DNA of 64,000 bases, taken from contig NC_016604.1 of NCBI RefSeq assembly GCF_000230895.2, positions 248,001 through 312,000 of the forward strand. The letters run 5' to 3'. A program made the position numbers and the translations under genes. A model generated the notes under the pieces. That model saw only the letters and a list, made by a program, of their open reading frames with translations, made no database searches and had not been told where the DNA came from. The DNA is from Mycolicibacterium rhodesiae NBB3 (GTDB lineage Bacteria; Actinomycetota; Actinomycetes; Mycobacteriales; Mycobacteriaceae). This document shows positions 28,640-37,803 of the stretch, one piece after another. Positions within the stretch are counted from its first letter, which is position 1, and every line of letters starts with the position of its first letter.

Positions 28640-29401
28640 ATGAGCGCTGGGACGGCTGCGGCGCTTCCACAAATCTGCTGCCCAACGGTGTGGCTATGGC
28701 CCGGACTGGCGCTTTATGCAGGTCCGAGCCTCGATCTGGAACCCCATTCCGGATCGGTCTGGTGCTTCGCCGTCGGCATCGACGGGCCGCTGTCGGTGAC
28801 GACGCCCGACGGTGCGACCGCAGAAGGCACGAGCGTGCTCATTCCCCCGCGGCTGACCCACAAGCTGGTCTGCCTCGGGCGGGGACTGGTGTCCTGCTAT
28901 CTGGAGCCGACGTCTGTGCGCGCCGAGTCGTGCCGAAACCGGGTATCGCGTTGGCACGGCGAGATCGGCGTGGGCCACGCGGCGCAGCGCGAGCTGGTCT
29001 TCACTCCTACCGACGACCAAAGCGCCTGCCGCTGGCTCGATCTGGCCGCTCCCCCGTCGCAGCGTGCCGTCGACCCGCGTGTCACCGCAGCGGCACACCG
29101 GATCCGTGTCGACCCGGCGACGGCGGTGTCCGCACAGGAGCTCGCCGCCGGGGCCGGCCTTTCGGAATCGCGGTTCCTGCACCTGTTTCGCGACGAACTC
29201 GGCACGACCCTGCGGCGCTACCGAATTTGGGTGCGGCTCGTCCATGCCGGCGTCGCAATCGCCGGGGGCGCCAACTTGACCGAGGCCGCGATGAAGTCCG
29301 GTTTCGCGAGCCCGTCACACCTCGCGGATCGGTTCAAGTCGACGTTCGGACTCTCAGCTAGCCAACTGCTTCAGACTGGGCTTGTGGTGCGGACGCCGTA
29401 G
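28640..29401 (+). CDS. AraC-family transcriptional regulator
   Basis: Regulator of 253 aa. The N-terminal half is a cupin-like sensor (SGSVWCFAVGIDGPLSV ... IPPRLTHKLV). The C-terminal 100 residues are the double helix-turn-helix: SAQELAAGAGLSESRFLHLF and LTEAAMKSGFASPSHLADRFKSTFG. The ATG has an AGGAGG site 6 nt upstream. It probably controls the divergent small membrane protein gene. Its 3' end overlaps the convergent monooxygenase gene by 44 bp. Confidence 0.9.
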   Translation: MSAGTAAALPQICCPTVWLWPGLALYAGPSLDLEPHSGSVWCFAVGIDGPLSVTTPDGATAEGTSVLIPPRLTHKLVCLGRGLVSCYLEPTSVRAESCRNRVSRWHGEIGVGHAAQRELVFTPTDDQSACRWLDLAAPPSQRAVDPRVTAAAHRIRVDPATAVSAQELAAGAGLSESRFLHLFRDELGTTLRRYRIWVRLVHAGVAIAGGANLTEAAMKSGFASPSHLADRFKSTFGLSASQLLQTGLVVRTP

Positions 29402-30845
29402 TAGCGCGGCCGAACACCATGTGGTCCTCGATGTCCTCGAACCGCTTACCGACAGCGTCGCGCAGATAATTGTGCGTCACTTCCCACGGCCGTCGATCGC
29501 CCGATTTCGGCATCACATTCTGTGAGCGCAGCACATAACCCGATGTGAGGTTGAACACCGGTTGCTCGGCCATGTGGACGTCACCGAGATGCGGGTAGGC
29601 ATGCGTATAGCCATGGGCATCCATGTGCGCCAACAGCTTCGCCACTGACCGCGCCGTCATGTCGGCGCCGAGCGTCCATGATGCGTTCGAATACCCGAAG
29701 CACCATGCCGCGTTGGGCACGTCCTCGAGAAGGTGACGCCGGAAGGCGAACCGGTCATGCGGATCGATCTTCTCGCCGTCGATGCTGACGGTGACTCCGC
29801 CCAGCGCCTGCAACTGGATGCCGGTCGCCGTGATGATCACGTCGGCGTCGATGCGTCGACCCGACTTCAACACGATGCCGGTGGCATCGATGTGGTCGAT
29901 GTGGTCGGTCACGATATCGACGTCATGCCTGCCGACCGCCTTGTAGAAATCGCCGTCGAGGATGAAACACAGCCGCTGGTCCCACGGGTTGTACGGCGGC
30001 GTGAAGTGCGTGTCGATGTCATATCCCTCGGGCAGGTACTTTTCGGCACCGCTGCGTAGCAGACGCTTGCTGAAAGTGGGCGCCTTTCGTGCGACCAGCC
30101 ATAGCACCGACCCGAACAGCGAAAGGATCACCCGTGCCACCGCGTGGGAGACTCTGCGCGGCAGCACTTTCCGAATGCCGTTGATCACGGGTTGCACCCG
30201 CTGTAGCGACAGCATGTACGAGGGTGTTCGCTGCAACATCGTGACGTGGCCGGCGGTCTCGGCCAGCGACGGGATCATGCTGATAGCCGTCGCACCGCTG
30301 CCGATGACGACCAGTCGCTTACCCGTGTAGTCGAAATCCTCGGGCCAGTGCTGCGGATGCACCACGACACCCTTGAAGTCCTCGATGCCGGGGAACGGCG
30401 GCGAGTACGGCTCGTCGTAGTTGTAATAGCCGCTGGCGAAGAACAGGAACCGGCCGCGATAGGTCTTCGCCTCCCCGCCCTGTTCGGTCTGGACGGTCCA
30501 GGTGTCGGTCGCCGAATCCCAGTCGGCGGAGATGACACGGGTGTTGAACTCGATGTGTCTGTCGATGCCGTGCTTGCGTGCCGCGTCGGCCATGTACTGC
30601 CAGATGTCGCCGCCATCGGCGATCATCTCCTTGCGCGTCCACGGCTCCCAGGGAAAGCTCAGGGTGAAGATGTCGCTGTCGGACCGGATACCGGGATATT
30701 GGAACAGATCCCATGTCCCGCCGAGGCGCTCACGACGTTCCAGGATCGTGTAGCTCAGGTGCGGGTTCTGCTCGCGGATGCGGTACGCCGCACCGATTCC
30801 CGAGAACCCGGCGCCGATGATCAGAACGTCGCTGTAGTCGCTCAC
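29358..30845 (-). CDS. FAD-dependent Baeyer-Villiger monooxygenase, EthA-like (copy 2)
   Basis: Flavin monooxygenase of 495 aa. The FAD Rossmann motif is GAGFSGIGAA, followed by GGTWDLFQYPGIRSDSDIF. The Baeyer-Villiger fingerprint FxGxxxHxxxW appears as FKGVVVHPQHWPED, and the NADPH Rossmann motif is VIGSGATA. The GTG start at 30845 follows AGGAGG; the longer ORF upstream overlaps the preceding gene. The closest family I recognise is mycobacterial EthA, the ethionamide-activating enzyme that oxidises ketones and thioamides. It is a tandem paralogue of the gene 10 bp upstream. Confidence 0.92.
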   Translation of the reverse strand: MSDYSDVLIIGAGFSGIGAAYRIREQNPHLSYTILERRERLGGTWDLFQYPGIRSDSDIFTLSFPWEPWTRKEMIADGGDIWQYMADAARKHGIDRHIEFNTRVISADWDSATDTWTVQTEQGGEAKTYRGRFLFFASGYYNYDEPYSPPFPGIEDFKGVVVHPQHWPEDFDYTGKRLVVIGSGATAISMIPSLAETAGHVTMLQRTPSYMLSLQRVQPVINGIRKVLPRRVSHAVARVILSLFGSVLWLVARKAPTFSKRLLRSGAEKYLPEGYDIDTHFTPPYNPWDQRLCFILDGDFYKAVGRHDVDIVTDHIDHIDATGIVLKSGRRIDADVIITATGIQLQALGGVTVSIDGEKIDPHDRFAFRRHLLEDVPNAAWCFGYSNASWTLGADMTARSVAKLLAHMDAHGYTHAYPHLGDVHMAEQPVFNLTSGYVLRSQNVMPKSGDRRPWEVTHNYLRDAVGKRFEDIEDHMVFGRATTASAPQAQSEAVG

Positions 30846-30855
30846 TGAGAACCTC

Positions 30856-32370
30856 CTAGGCCGAGCTGACTGTCCTGTCCAAAGCACGGCCGAACACCAT
30901 CGATTCCTCGATGCGGTCCAACCGGTGGTCGATGACGTCCAGCACGTAGTTGTGCCGCACATTCCAGGGACGATGGGTGCCCGATTTGGGGAGCACATGC
31001 CCGGCGCGTTGCACGTAGCCGGCGTTGATGTTCCATGCGGGCTTCTCCGGCATGGGTTTGTCGCCGAGGTGCGGGTACGCGTGCGTGTAGCCGTGGGAAT
31101 CCATGTACGCCAAGAGGTTCGCCACGGCGCGGGCGGTGAGGTCAGCACGCAACGTCCACGAGGCGTTGATGTAGCCGACGCACCACGCGACATTCGGAAC
31201 GTCCTCGAGCATGTGCTCCTTGTAGACGAACCGGTCCTGTGGTTTGACGTCGGCGCCGTCGACACTGAGCACGACGCCGCCGAGTGCCTGCAACTGAATC
31301 CCGGTCGCGGTGATGATGATGTCGGCGTCCAGGCGCTTCCCGGAACGCAGCGCGATGCCGTCGGCGTCGATGTGGTCGATCTGGTCGGTCACCACGTCCA
31401 GTCGACCGTCGGCGATCGTCTCGTAGAAGTCGTTGTCGAGAATCGCGCACAGCCGCTGATCCCAAGGGTCATACCGTGGCTTGAAGTGGATGTCGACCGG
31501 ATAGCCCTTGGGCAGATTGCGTCTCGCATTTCCGCGCACATACGCCCTGGACAGACGCGGAGCCGTGCGGGCGAAGGCGTAGACGAAAACTGTGAAGAAC
31601 GTGTTGTAGAGCCGGGCGGCGGCATAGCCGAGCCGCTTGGGCAACACCTTCCGGAGAAGCTGCACGACCGGATTGATCCGAGGCGTCGACAGGATGTACG
31701 TCGGCGAACGCTGCAGCATCGTGACGTGGCCGGCCTTTTCGGTCAGCGCGGGGATCATGCTGACCGCGGTCGCGCCGCTCCCGATCACCACCAACCGCTT
31801 GCCGGTGTAGTCGAGCGATTCGGGCCAGTGCTGGGGGTGGACGACGTCGCCGGTGAACTGCTCGATGCCGGGGAAGTCGGGCCGGTAGGGCTCGTCGTAG
31901 TTGTAGTAGCCGGTGCCGAAAAACAGGAAGCGACAACGGTAGGTCTTGGACTGGGGGGACTCGCCGTCCTGCTCGGTCTGCACGGTCCAGGTGTCGGTGG
32001 CCGAATCCCAATCGGCGGACAGGACGCGGGTGTTGAACCGGATGTGGGAGTCGATGCCGTGTTTGCGTGCGGTCTCGGTCAGGTACTCGCGGATGTCCGG
32101 GCCGTCGGCGACGTTCTCGGGTCTGGTCCACGGTTCGAAGGGGTAGCTCAGGGTGAAGATGTCGCTGTCCGAGCGGATGCCCGGATAGCGGTTCAGATCC
32201 CAGGTGCCGCCGATACGGGCCCGGCGCTCGAGCACCGTGTAGCTCAGGTGCGGATTCTTCTCGTGGATCCGATAGGCGGCGCCGATCCCGGAGATTCCGG
32301 CACCAATGATCACCACATCGACGAATTCGCCATCCATCATCTCTTCGCGCAAGCGCTCATCGCCATCCAT
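30856..32370 (-). CDS. FAD-dependent Baeyer-Villiger monooxygenase, EthA-like (copy 1)
   Basis: Flavin monooxygenase of 504 aa with the FAD motif GAGISGIGAA, then GGTWDLNRYPGIRSDSDIF, the fingerprint FTGDVVHPQHWPES and the NADPH motif VIGSGATA. The start at 32370 has GGAGG 6 nt upstream, giving the N-terminus MDGDERLREEMMDGE. Long shared segments with the downstream gene show that the pair arose by tandem duplication. It sits 40 bp after the F420-type oxidoreductase gene, so all three probably form one transcript for ketone, sterol or xenobiotic oxidation. The substrate is unknown. Confidence 0.92.
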   Translation of the reverse strand: MDGDERLREEMMDGEFVDVVIIGAGISGIGAAYRIHEKNPHLSYTVLERRARIGGTWDLNRYPGIRSDSDIFTLSYPFEPWTRPENVADGPDIREYLTETARKHGIDSHIRFNTRVLSADWDSATDTWTVQTEQDGESPQSKTYRCRFLFFGTGYYNYDEPYRPDFPGIEQFTGDVVHPQHWPESLDYTGKRLVVIGSGATAVSMIPALTEKAGHVTMLQRSPTYILSTPRINPVVQLLRKVLPKRLGYAAARLYNTFFTVFVYAFARTAPRLSRAYVRGNARRNLPKGYPVDIHFKPRYDPWDQRLCAILDNDFYETIADGRLDVVTDQIDHIDADGIALRSGKRLDADIIITATGIQLQALGGVVLSVDGADVKPQDRFVYKEHMLEDVPNVAWCVGYINASWTLRADLTARAVANLLAYMDSHGYTHAYPHLGDKPMPEKPAWNINAGYVQRAGHVLPKSGTHRPWNVRHNYVLDVIDHRLDRIEESMVFGRALDRTVSSA

Positions 32371-32410
32371 CCGGAACCTCCCTTGGTTCGGCTGGGTACC
32401 ACGATATGGG

Positions 32411-33391
32411 TCAGGACCCGAGTGCGTCCACGATCGACGCCAATGACTCCACGGCGATGGGTCCGGGCTGGTAGAGACAGATTTGTTGCGCGACGCCGTC
32501 GACCCGGTCACGGATGTGCGCGGCGACGTCGGCGGGGCTTCCGCAGGCTGCGATCGTGTGCAGAACGTCGTCGCCGATGAGTCTGCCCATGTCCTCCCAG
32601 CGCCCTTGTTTGGACAGCGCATTCAGCTCGGGCTGCAGGTCACCCCAGCCGTGCACGTCCAGTACTGGGCGGTACGCGGGGGTCGACCCGTAGAACGCCA
32701 GCAGCCGGCGGGCGGCGGAGTGGTCCTCCCCCACCGAGACGATGATCTCCGGCACCACGTCGAAGTCCGCGATGTCGCGGCCGGCCGCGGCCAACCCCTT
32801 GCGGACGTTGGGCATCGTCACCTCGTGCAGAAAGCGCTTCGACCCGAACGGCATGACCAGCAGGCCGTCGGCGACCTCGGCGGTTGCGCGCGTCAGCAGC
32901 GGGCCCAGCGCGCCGAGGTAGATCGGGGGTGGGCCGAACGGATTGGGACCCGGGTTGAACGTCGGCGTCATGAGCGTGTGCCGGTAGTACTCCCCGCGGA
33001 AATCGAGGCGCTCACCGTCGTTCCACGCCGCGAAGATCGCACGCAGCGCCCCGACCAACTCCTTCATCCGCGCGACCGGCCGATCGAACGCGACACCGTA
33101 GCGCTTCTCGATCTGGGCACGCACCTGCGTTCCGAGGCCGAGCGTAAAGCGTCCCTCGGCGAGCAGCTGCATGTCGTTGGCTTGGTGCGCAAGCTGAAGA
33201 GGGTTGCGCGGGAACGCGATTGCCACATTGGTCATCAGATCCAGACCGCCGACGGTCGAAGCCACCGTCAGCGGCGCGAACACGTCGTGCGGCCCCTCGA
33301 ACGTGAATACCCCGCTGGCCCCCGCCTCGCGTAGTGCGTGCGCGCGCTCGATCGCATCCGTCGGGCCGAACAACGCTGTCATGACCTTCAC
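32411..33391 (-). CDS. LLM-class (luciferase-like) F420-dependent oxidoreductase
   Basis: TIM-barrel oxidoreductase of 326 aa of the bacterial luciferase-like superfamily; mycobacterial members of this subgroup usually use F420. Recognisable segments are GASGVFTFEGPHDVFAPL, NVAIAFPRNPLQLAHQANDMQ, GRFTLGLGTQVRAQIEKRYG and PPIYLGALGPLLTRATAEVADG. GTG at 33391 is the likely start, with an ATG three codons later as alternative. Only 19 bp separate it from the divergent amine oxidase gene. It leads the minus-strand operon with the two EthA-like monooxygenases. Confidence 0.9.
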   Translation of the reverse strand: MKVMTALFGPTDAIERAHALREAGASGVFTFEGPHDVFAPLTVASTVGGLDLMTNVAIAFPRNPLQLAHQANDMQLLAEGRFTLGLGTQVRAQIEKRYGVAFDRPVARMKELVGALRAIFAAWNDGERLDFRGEYYRHTLMTPTFNPGPNPFGPPPIYLGALGPLLTRATAEVADGLLVMPFGSKRFLHEVTMPNVRKGLAAAGRDIADFDVVPEIIVSVGEDHSAARRLLAFYGSTPAYRPVLDVHGWGDLQPELNALSKQGRWEDMGRLIGDDVLHTIAACGSPADVAAHIRDRVDGVAQQICLYQPGPIAVESLASIVDALGS

Positions 33392-33410
33392 AGCGTGAGA
33401 GCCTAGTCAC

Positions 33411-34772
33411 GTGACCATCCCACCGAATGTTGACGCCGTCGTCGTGGGAGCCGGGTTCGCCGGCCTGGCTGCCGCTAGGGAACTGACCAAACGTGGCCGC
33501 GACGTGGTGGTGCTCGAGGGGCGCGACCGCGTCGGCGGCCGGTCGTCGACGGCGACCATCGCCGGCGTCCCGGTCGACCTGGGCGGGACATTCGTCGGGC
33601 CGACACAGGACGCGGTCGTCGCGCTGGCCGCCGAGCTGGGCTGCGACACCGTGCCCACCCACAGCCGCGGCAAGAACCTCATCCGCTGGCGCGGCAAGGT
33701 GCGTGCCTATCGAAGCACCATCCCGCGACTGTCCATCCTCGAGCTTCTCGACGTGTCCCGCATCCAGTGGCGGTTCGAGCGGGTGTGCCGGCGGGTGCCG
33801 GTCGACAAACCGTGGACGTCGCCGATCGCCGAGACTCTCGACTCGAAGACGCTCGACCAATGGCTGCGCTACGTACACGCGAGCGCGGGCACGCGGGACC
33901 TGATGACGATCATGGCGCGGGTGACATGGGGCTGCGAGCCCGACGCGGTGTCGATGCTGCACGCGGTGCGCTACGTCAAGGCCGCGGGCGGACTCGGCCG
34001 CATGCTCGACGTCGAGGGCGGCGCCCAGCAGGACCGGTTCCCCGGCGGCACCCAGCAGATCGCGGTGCGCATGGCGCAGGAGCTGGGACCGCGGGTGGTC
34101 CTGGACGCGGTGGTCCGCAGCATCGAGCGGCACTCCGACGGCACGTTGGCCGTGACGTCGGACAAGGGCACCGTGACTGCGCGGGCCGTCATCGTCGCCA
34201 TCCCGCCCGAACACCGTGCAGGCATCACGTTCCTGCCGGAACTGCCCCCCGAATACGGCAAGCTCGCCCAGCACTGGCCGCAGGGAAACCTGAGCAAGGC
34301 GTACGTCGCCTACGAGACACCGTTCTGGCGGGCCAACGGCTGCTCGGGCGAGGCGCTGTCCGACGAAGGCCCGGTCTTCATCACGTTCGACGTCAGTCCC
34401 AGTGATGACGGACCGGGGATCTTGCTGGGGTTCACCGATGCGCGGACGTTCGACCCGCTGCCCCCGGACGGCAGGCGCGACCATGCACTCGCCGGTTTCG
34501 CCGCGCTGTTCGGCGACGCCGCGCTCGAGCCCATCGACTATCTCGATCACTGCTGGAGCGCAGAGGACTTCGCGCCGGGCGGCCCGACAGCGGCGGTCCC
34601 GCCGGGCTCGTGGACGACATACGGACCGTGGCTGCGCAAACCCGTCGACGGTATCCATTGGGCCGGAACAGAAACCGCCGACAAGTGGACGGGCTTTCTC
34701 GATGGCGCCATCCGGTCCGGACAGCGCGCGGCCGACGAGGTGGACCGGGAGCTGTCTGAGGCTAAGAGCTGA
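33411..34772 (+). CDS. aofH: Flavin-containing monoamine oxidase family protein
   Basis: FAD-dependent amine oxidase of 453 aa. The dinucleotide motif is [20 protein letters not shown], then [14 protein letters not shown], and the C-terminal FAD-closing motif is [20 protein letters not shown], all diagnostic of the MAO family. Gene order with the following convergent hydrolase matches M. tuberculosis Rv3170 (aofH)-Rv3171c (hpx). The final codons (GAG GCT AAG AGC TGA) fall inside a 20-bp direct repeat that also ends the convergent gene. The natural amine substrate is not evident from the sequence. Confidence 0.9.
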   Translation: MTIPPNVDAVVVGAGFAGLAAARELTKRGRDVVVLEGRDRVGGRSSTATIAGVPVDLGGTFVGPTQDAVVALAAELGCDTVPTHSRGKNLIRWRGKVRAYRSTIPRLSILELLDVSRIQWRFERVCRRVPVDKPWTSPIAETLDSKTLDQWLRYVHASAGTRDLMTIMARVTWGCEPDAVSMLHAVRYVKAAGGLGRMLDVEGGAQQDRFPGGTQQIAVRMAQELGPRVVLDAVVRSIERHSDGTLAVTSDKGTVTARAVIVAIPPEHRAGITFLPELPPEYGKLAQHWPQGNLSKAYVAYETPFWRANGCSGEALSDEGPVFITFDVSPSDDGPGILLGFTDARTFDPLPPDGRRDHALAGFAALFGDAALEPIDYLDHCWSAEDFAPGGPTAAVPPGSWTTYGPWLRKPVDGIHWAGTETADKWTGFLDGAIRSGQRAADEVDRELSEAKS

Positions 34773-34886
34773 CCCGGCGCTGGACGCAATGTCGGCCTGA
34801 GAGCTGCACCGCGCATATATAGCCGCGAGGGCTCTCTCAGCGCGACATTGCGCCGGCCGCCCGCGACTAAGAGCTGACCCGGCGCT
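34762..34886. repeat. 20-bp direct repeats flanking an interrupted inverted repeat
   Basis: The 20-mer CTAAGAGCTGACCCGGCGCT occurs at 34762-34781 and again at 34867-34886, 105 bp apart. The first copy covers the aofH stop and the second covers the stop of the convergent hydrolase, read from the other strand. Between them lies an inverted repeat: CGCAATGTCG (34785-34794) pairs with CGACATTGCG (34843-34852), and CTGAGAG (34797-34803) pairs with CTCTCAG (34834-34840), with a 30-nt loop containing GCATATATAG. It could be a bidirectional terminator, a small non-autonomous element with target duplication, or a local duplication. Confidence 0.85.
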
Positions 34887-35859
34887 CCTCGGTGGCCGAG
34901 TCGATCAGCCAGCGCAGGTGCTTGTTGACCGCCTCCGGTCGCTCGAGGATCGCGCAGTGACCGCCGGACAGTTCGACGAACTGCGCGAGATTCGGTACCT
35001 CCTTGGCGATTCGGCGCGCCGATACCATCGGCAACAACCGGTCCTTCTCGCTGCCGATCACCAGCGTCGGCACCGAGAGATTCGTCAGTCCGATGTGCTG
35101 GTGTGTGCCCACCGAATCGACCAGCGCGCGAGCCCATCCGCCGCGGCCCGCGGGGGACGTGCCGTTGAACAGTTCGAAGACGAATTCCGCGATCGCCGGA
35201 TCGGCATCGCGACCGACTGCCAGGGCCGACAGGAATCGTCGACCGGGAATGTCGGCGGCCCGCAGAAGCGGTGTCGCACCAAAGGTTTTCAGCAATGTTC
35301 CGGCGGCACGCACCCTGGCGGCGGCCAGCTGAGGCGGTACCGGCAGGAACTGCACATGCCGCAGCAGATCACCGGTTGTGGTGTTGATCAGCGCGACCGC
35401 GTCGACGCGCTCCGACACCCGCTCGGGATACCGCTCGGCCCACGACGAGATCGCGATCCCGCCCATCGAGTGGCCGGCGATCACAGCGCGCTCCCCCGGC
35501 TTCAGCGTCGCCTCGAGCACCGCGTCGACGTCACCTGCCAGGCAGTCGAGGCTGTAGCCGCTGCGGCGGGCGGGCACCGCGCTGCGGCCGTGACCGCGGT
35601 GGTCGAAGGCGATGACGCGGTGGTCCTTCGCGAGGTCGGCGATCTGATAGGCCCACACGCGAAGAGCGCAGGTGATGCCGTGCGCCAGCACCACGGGGTA
35701 GCCGTCCTCGGGCCCGAAGACCTCGGCGTGCAGCCGGATGCCGTCCTTGGCGCGGATGCCGATGCTGCGGCCACGGCCCAGCGCCTCCGCCGCGGCGAAC
35801 CGTCTGGTTCCCGATCGACCTCGTTGAGCCACGGACACTCCCATCGCGTTCGGCAACAT
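34867..35859 (-). CDS. Alpha/beta hydrolase, non-haem haloperoxidase-like (Rv3171c-like)
   Basis: Alpha/beta hydrolase of up to 330 aa. The oxyanion region is LAHGITCALRVW, with FDHRGHGRSA, the elbow AGHSMGG, the acid in GSEKDRLLP and the catalytic His in SGGHCAIL. Convergence with aofH matches Rv3171c (hpx), annotated in M. tuberculosis as a non-haem haloperoxidase. Such annotations are by similarity, and an esterase or lipase role is as likely. The start at 35859 is the longest option; an ATG five codons later is possible. The last codons lie in the direct repeat shared with aofH. Confidence 0.87.
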   Translation of the reverse strand: MLPNAMGVSVAQRGRSGTRRFAAAEALGRGRSIGIRAKDGIRLHAEVFGPEDGYPVVLAHGITCALRVWAYQIADLAKDHRVIAFDHRGHGRSAVPARRSGYSLDCLAGDVDAVLEATLKPGERAVIAGHSMGGIAISSWAERYPERVSERVDAVALINTTTGDLLRHVQFLPVPPQLAAARVRAAGTLLKTFGATPLLRAADIPGRRFLSALAVGRDADPAIAEFVFELFNGTSPAGRGGWARALVDSVGTHQHIGLTNLSVPTLVIGSEKDRLLPMVSARRIAKEVPNLAQFVELSGGHCAILERPEAVNKHLRWLIDSATEERRVSS

Positions 35860-35961
35860 TGCCGGCTCATCAGCCTACCGGTCGGTTAGGCGAGAATCCC
35901 CAACTGACGCGTGGGCCAAGCGCAGGAGTTAAATGATCGAGTCGACGGAAGAAAGGCCGCA

Positions 35962-36933
35962 ATGCGTGCGATACAGATAGCCACTCTCGACGGACCGCAA
36001 GCCGCGAAGCTCGTCGAGATCGACGAACCGGCAGGTGACGGCGCTGTCCTGATCGACGTGCACGCTGCGGGAGTGGCGTTTCCCGACGCGCTGCAGTCGC
36101 GCGGGCTCTACCAATACAAGCCGGACATGCCGTACACACCCGGCGCGGAGATCGCCGGCGTCGTGCGCAGCGCGCCCGAGGATGCGCACGTGTCGGCGGG
36201 TGACCGGGTGTGCGGCCTGACGATGTTGTGCGGGGCGATGGCGGAAGTCGTTGCGCTACCGCCGGATCGGGTGTTCAAACTCCCTGATTCGGTGTCGTTC
36301 GAGGCGGGAGCCGGCCTGCTGTTCAACGACCTGACCATGCATCACGCGCTGCGCACCCGGGGTCGCCTCGCCGAGGGCGAGACCGTTCTCGTCCACGGTG
36401 CGGCGGGCGGCATCGGGACGTCGACGCTGCGGCTGGCACCCGTGTGGGGCGCGTCGCGCACCATCGCCGTGGTCAGCACCGAGGACAAAATCGCAGTCGC
36501 CAAGGACGCGGGCGCAACGGATGTCGTGCTCGCCGACGGCTTCAAGGACGCGGTGAAGGAACTGACCGGTGGACGCGGTGTCGACATCGTCGTGGACCCC
36601 GTCGGCGGTGACCGGTTCACCGACTCTCTGCGCTCGCTCGCGCCGGGTGGACGACTGCTGGTGATCGGGTTCACCGGCGGAGAGATCCCCACCGTCAAGG
36701 TGAACCGGTTGCTGCTCAACAACGTCGACGCGGTCGGCGTCGGCTGGGGCGCCTGGGCCGGAACGCATCCGGGGTACCTGCTCGAGCAGTGGGCGGAGCT
36801 CGAGCCGCTGTTGGCGTCGGGCAAGGTGTCCGCGCCCACACCCGAGATCTACCCGCTGGAGCGCGCGGCCGATGCGATCGCCTCGCTGGAAGACCGCAGC
36901 GCCAAGGGCAAAGTCGTCGTCGCAGTGCGGTGA
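35962..36933 (+). CDS. NADPH:quinone oxidoreductase family protein (zinc-free MDR)
   Basis: Medium-chain dehydrogenase/reductase of 323 aa. The cofactor motif is HGAAGGIGTSTLRLA; the N-terminal substrate domain has VAFPDALQSRGLYQYKP and PGAEIAGVV. There is no structural or catalytic zinc Cys pattern, which places it with quinone reductases rather than alcohol dehydrogenases. The ATG at 35962 follows GAAAGG; the 17 extra upstream codons in the open frame are unlikely to be used. Its stop overlaps the GTG of the next gene by 4 bp. Confidence 0.9.
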   Translation: MRAIQIATLDGPQAAKLVEIDEPAGDGAVLIDVHAAGVAFPDALQSRGLYQYKPDMPYTPGAEIAGVVRSAPEDAHVSAGDRVCGLTMLCGAMAEVVALPPDRVFKLPDSVSFEAGAGLLFNDLTMHHALRTRGRLAEGETVLVHGAAGGIGTSTLRLAPVWGASRTIAVVSTEDKIAVAKDAGATDVVLADGFKDAVKELTGGRGVDIVVDPVGGDRFTDSLRSLAPGGRLLVIGFTGGEIPTVKVNRLLLNNVDAVGVGWGAWAGTHPGYLLEQWAELEPLLASGKVSAPTPEIYPLERAADAIASLEDRSAKGKVVVAVR

Positions 36934-37769
36934 GGCTACTTCCGCGACGGGGCGGTGTCGCCGTACGGCGGTTCGACACCGCAGCGGGTCAGTGGCTGAA
37001 TGCGGATGGTGGCACCACCGTCGATCGCGACGAGTTGACGGTCGCGACGTTCAACATCTGGTTCGACGACTATCACGCCGAGCAGCGGTATCGTGCGATC
37101 GCCGAACTGTTCAGTGAGCGTCGGCCGGATGTCGTTGTCCTGCAGGAAGTCACACCCATGGCGCTGCGGATGTTCATCGACCGACGGTGGGTTCGCGACG
37201 AATATCTGCGGGTTTCGGTGGTCGGCGGCGATACCGGCAACTACGGAATGCTGATGCTGTCGCGGGTGCCCGTCGCTCGGGCTACCTACAGCCGTCTGCC
37301 GACACGGCAGTCGCGGGGATTCCTGGAAGCCGAGCTCTCCGTCGACGGCGCCCGAATGAACGTCTGCTGTGTCCATCTCGACAGCGGAAAGTCCTCGGCG
37401 CGACTGCGAGGTTGGCAGCTGCGCCGGATATTCCGCTCGCAGAAGACGGCAGAAGATGCCGTGGTGCTCGGCGATTTCAACATGCGTGACACCGAGAACG
37501 GACGGATCATCGCGCCGTATTGCGACGTGTGGCCGGCGCTGCGGCCGGAGGATCCCGGGTTCACCGAGGACACGTCGATCAATCACATGCGCTACGACGC
37601 GAGGAACAAGAAGAGGCACGTGCGATTCGATCGCGTGCTGCTCAAGGGGACTCGTTGGCGCGCAGCGGATATCGAGCTGCTCGGGACGGAGCCGATCTCG
37701 CCCGACCTCCCGCGCGTGTTTCCCTCCGACCACTTCGGCGTCGCGTGCCGCCTCGTCAGACACCGGTGA
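36930..37769 (+). CDS. Endonuclease/exonuclease/phosphatase-family protein
   Basis: EEP-fold metal-dependent phosphoesterase of 279 aa. The characteristic motifs appear in order: TFNIWFDD, VVLQEVTP (metal Glu), VHLDSGKSS, GDFNMRD and the C-terminal SDHFG. The arrangement is close to tyrosyl-DNA-phosphodiesterase-2-like members of the family; DNA, RNA or phospholipid head groups are all possible substrates. The GTG start at 36930 overlaps the upstream stop (GTGA), so the two genes are translationally coupled. There is no signal peptide. Confidence 0.86.
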   Translation: MRLLPRRGGVAVRRFDTAAGQWLNADGGTTVDRDELTVATFNIWFDDYHAEQRYRAIAELFSERRPDVVVLQEVTPMALRMFIDRRWVRDEYLRVSVVGGDTGNYGMLMLSRVPVARATYSRLPTRQSRGFLEAELSVDGARMNVCCVHLDSGKSSARLRGWQLRRIFRSQKTAEDAVVLGDFNMRDTENGRIIAPYCDVWPALRPEDPGFTEDTSINHMRYDARNKKRHVRFDRVLLKGTRWRAADIELLGTEPISPDLPRVFPSDHFGVACRLVRHR

Positions 37770-37803
37770 CTTGTGTGCGTTGAGGAGCGGTGAGCGCTGG
37801 CGA

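Noticed and set aside
30925..32580. 551-aa plus-strand ORF opposite an EthA-like gene
   Set aside because: Antisense shadow of a high-GC gene: composition dominated by Arg, Gly, Val and His with no family motif, while the minus strand has complete BVMO motifs.
33012..34658. 548-aa minus-strand ORF opposite aofH
   Set aside because: Crosses the divergent promoter and two genes; no coherent protein family.
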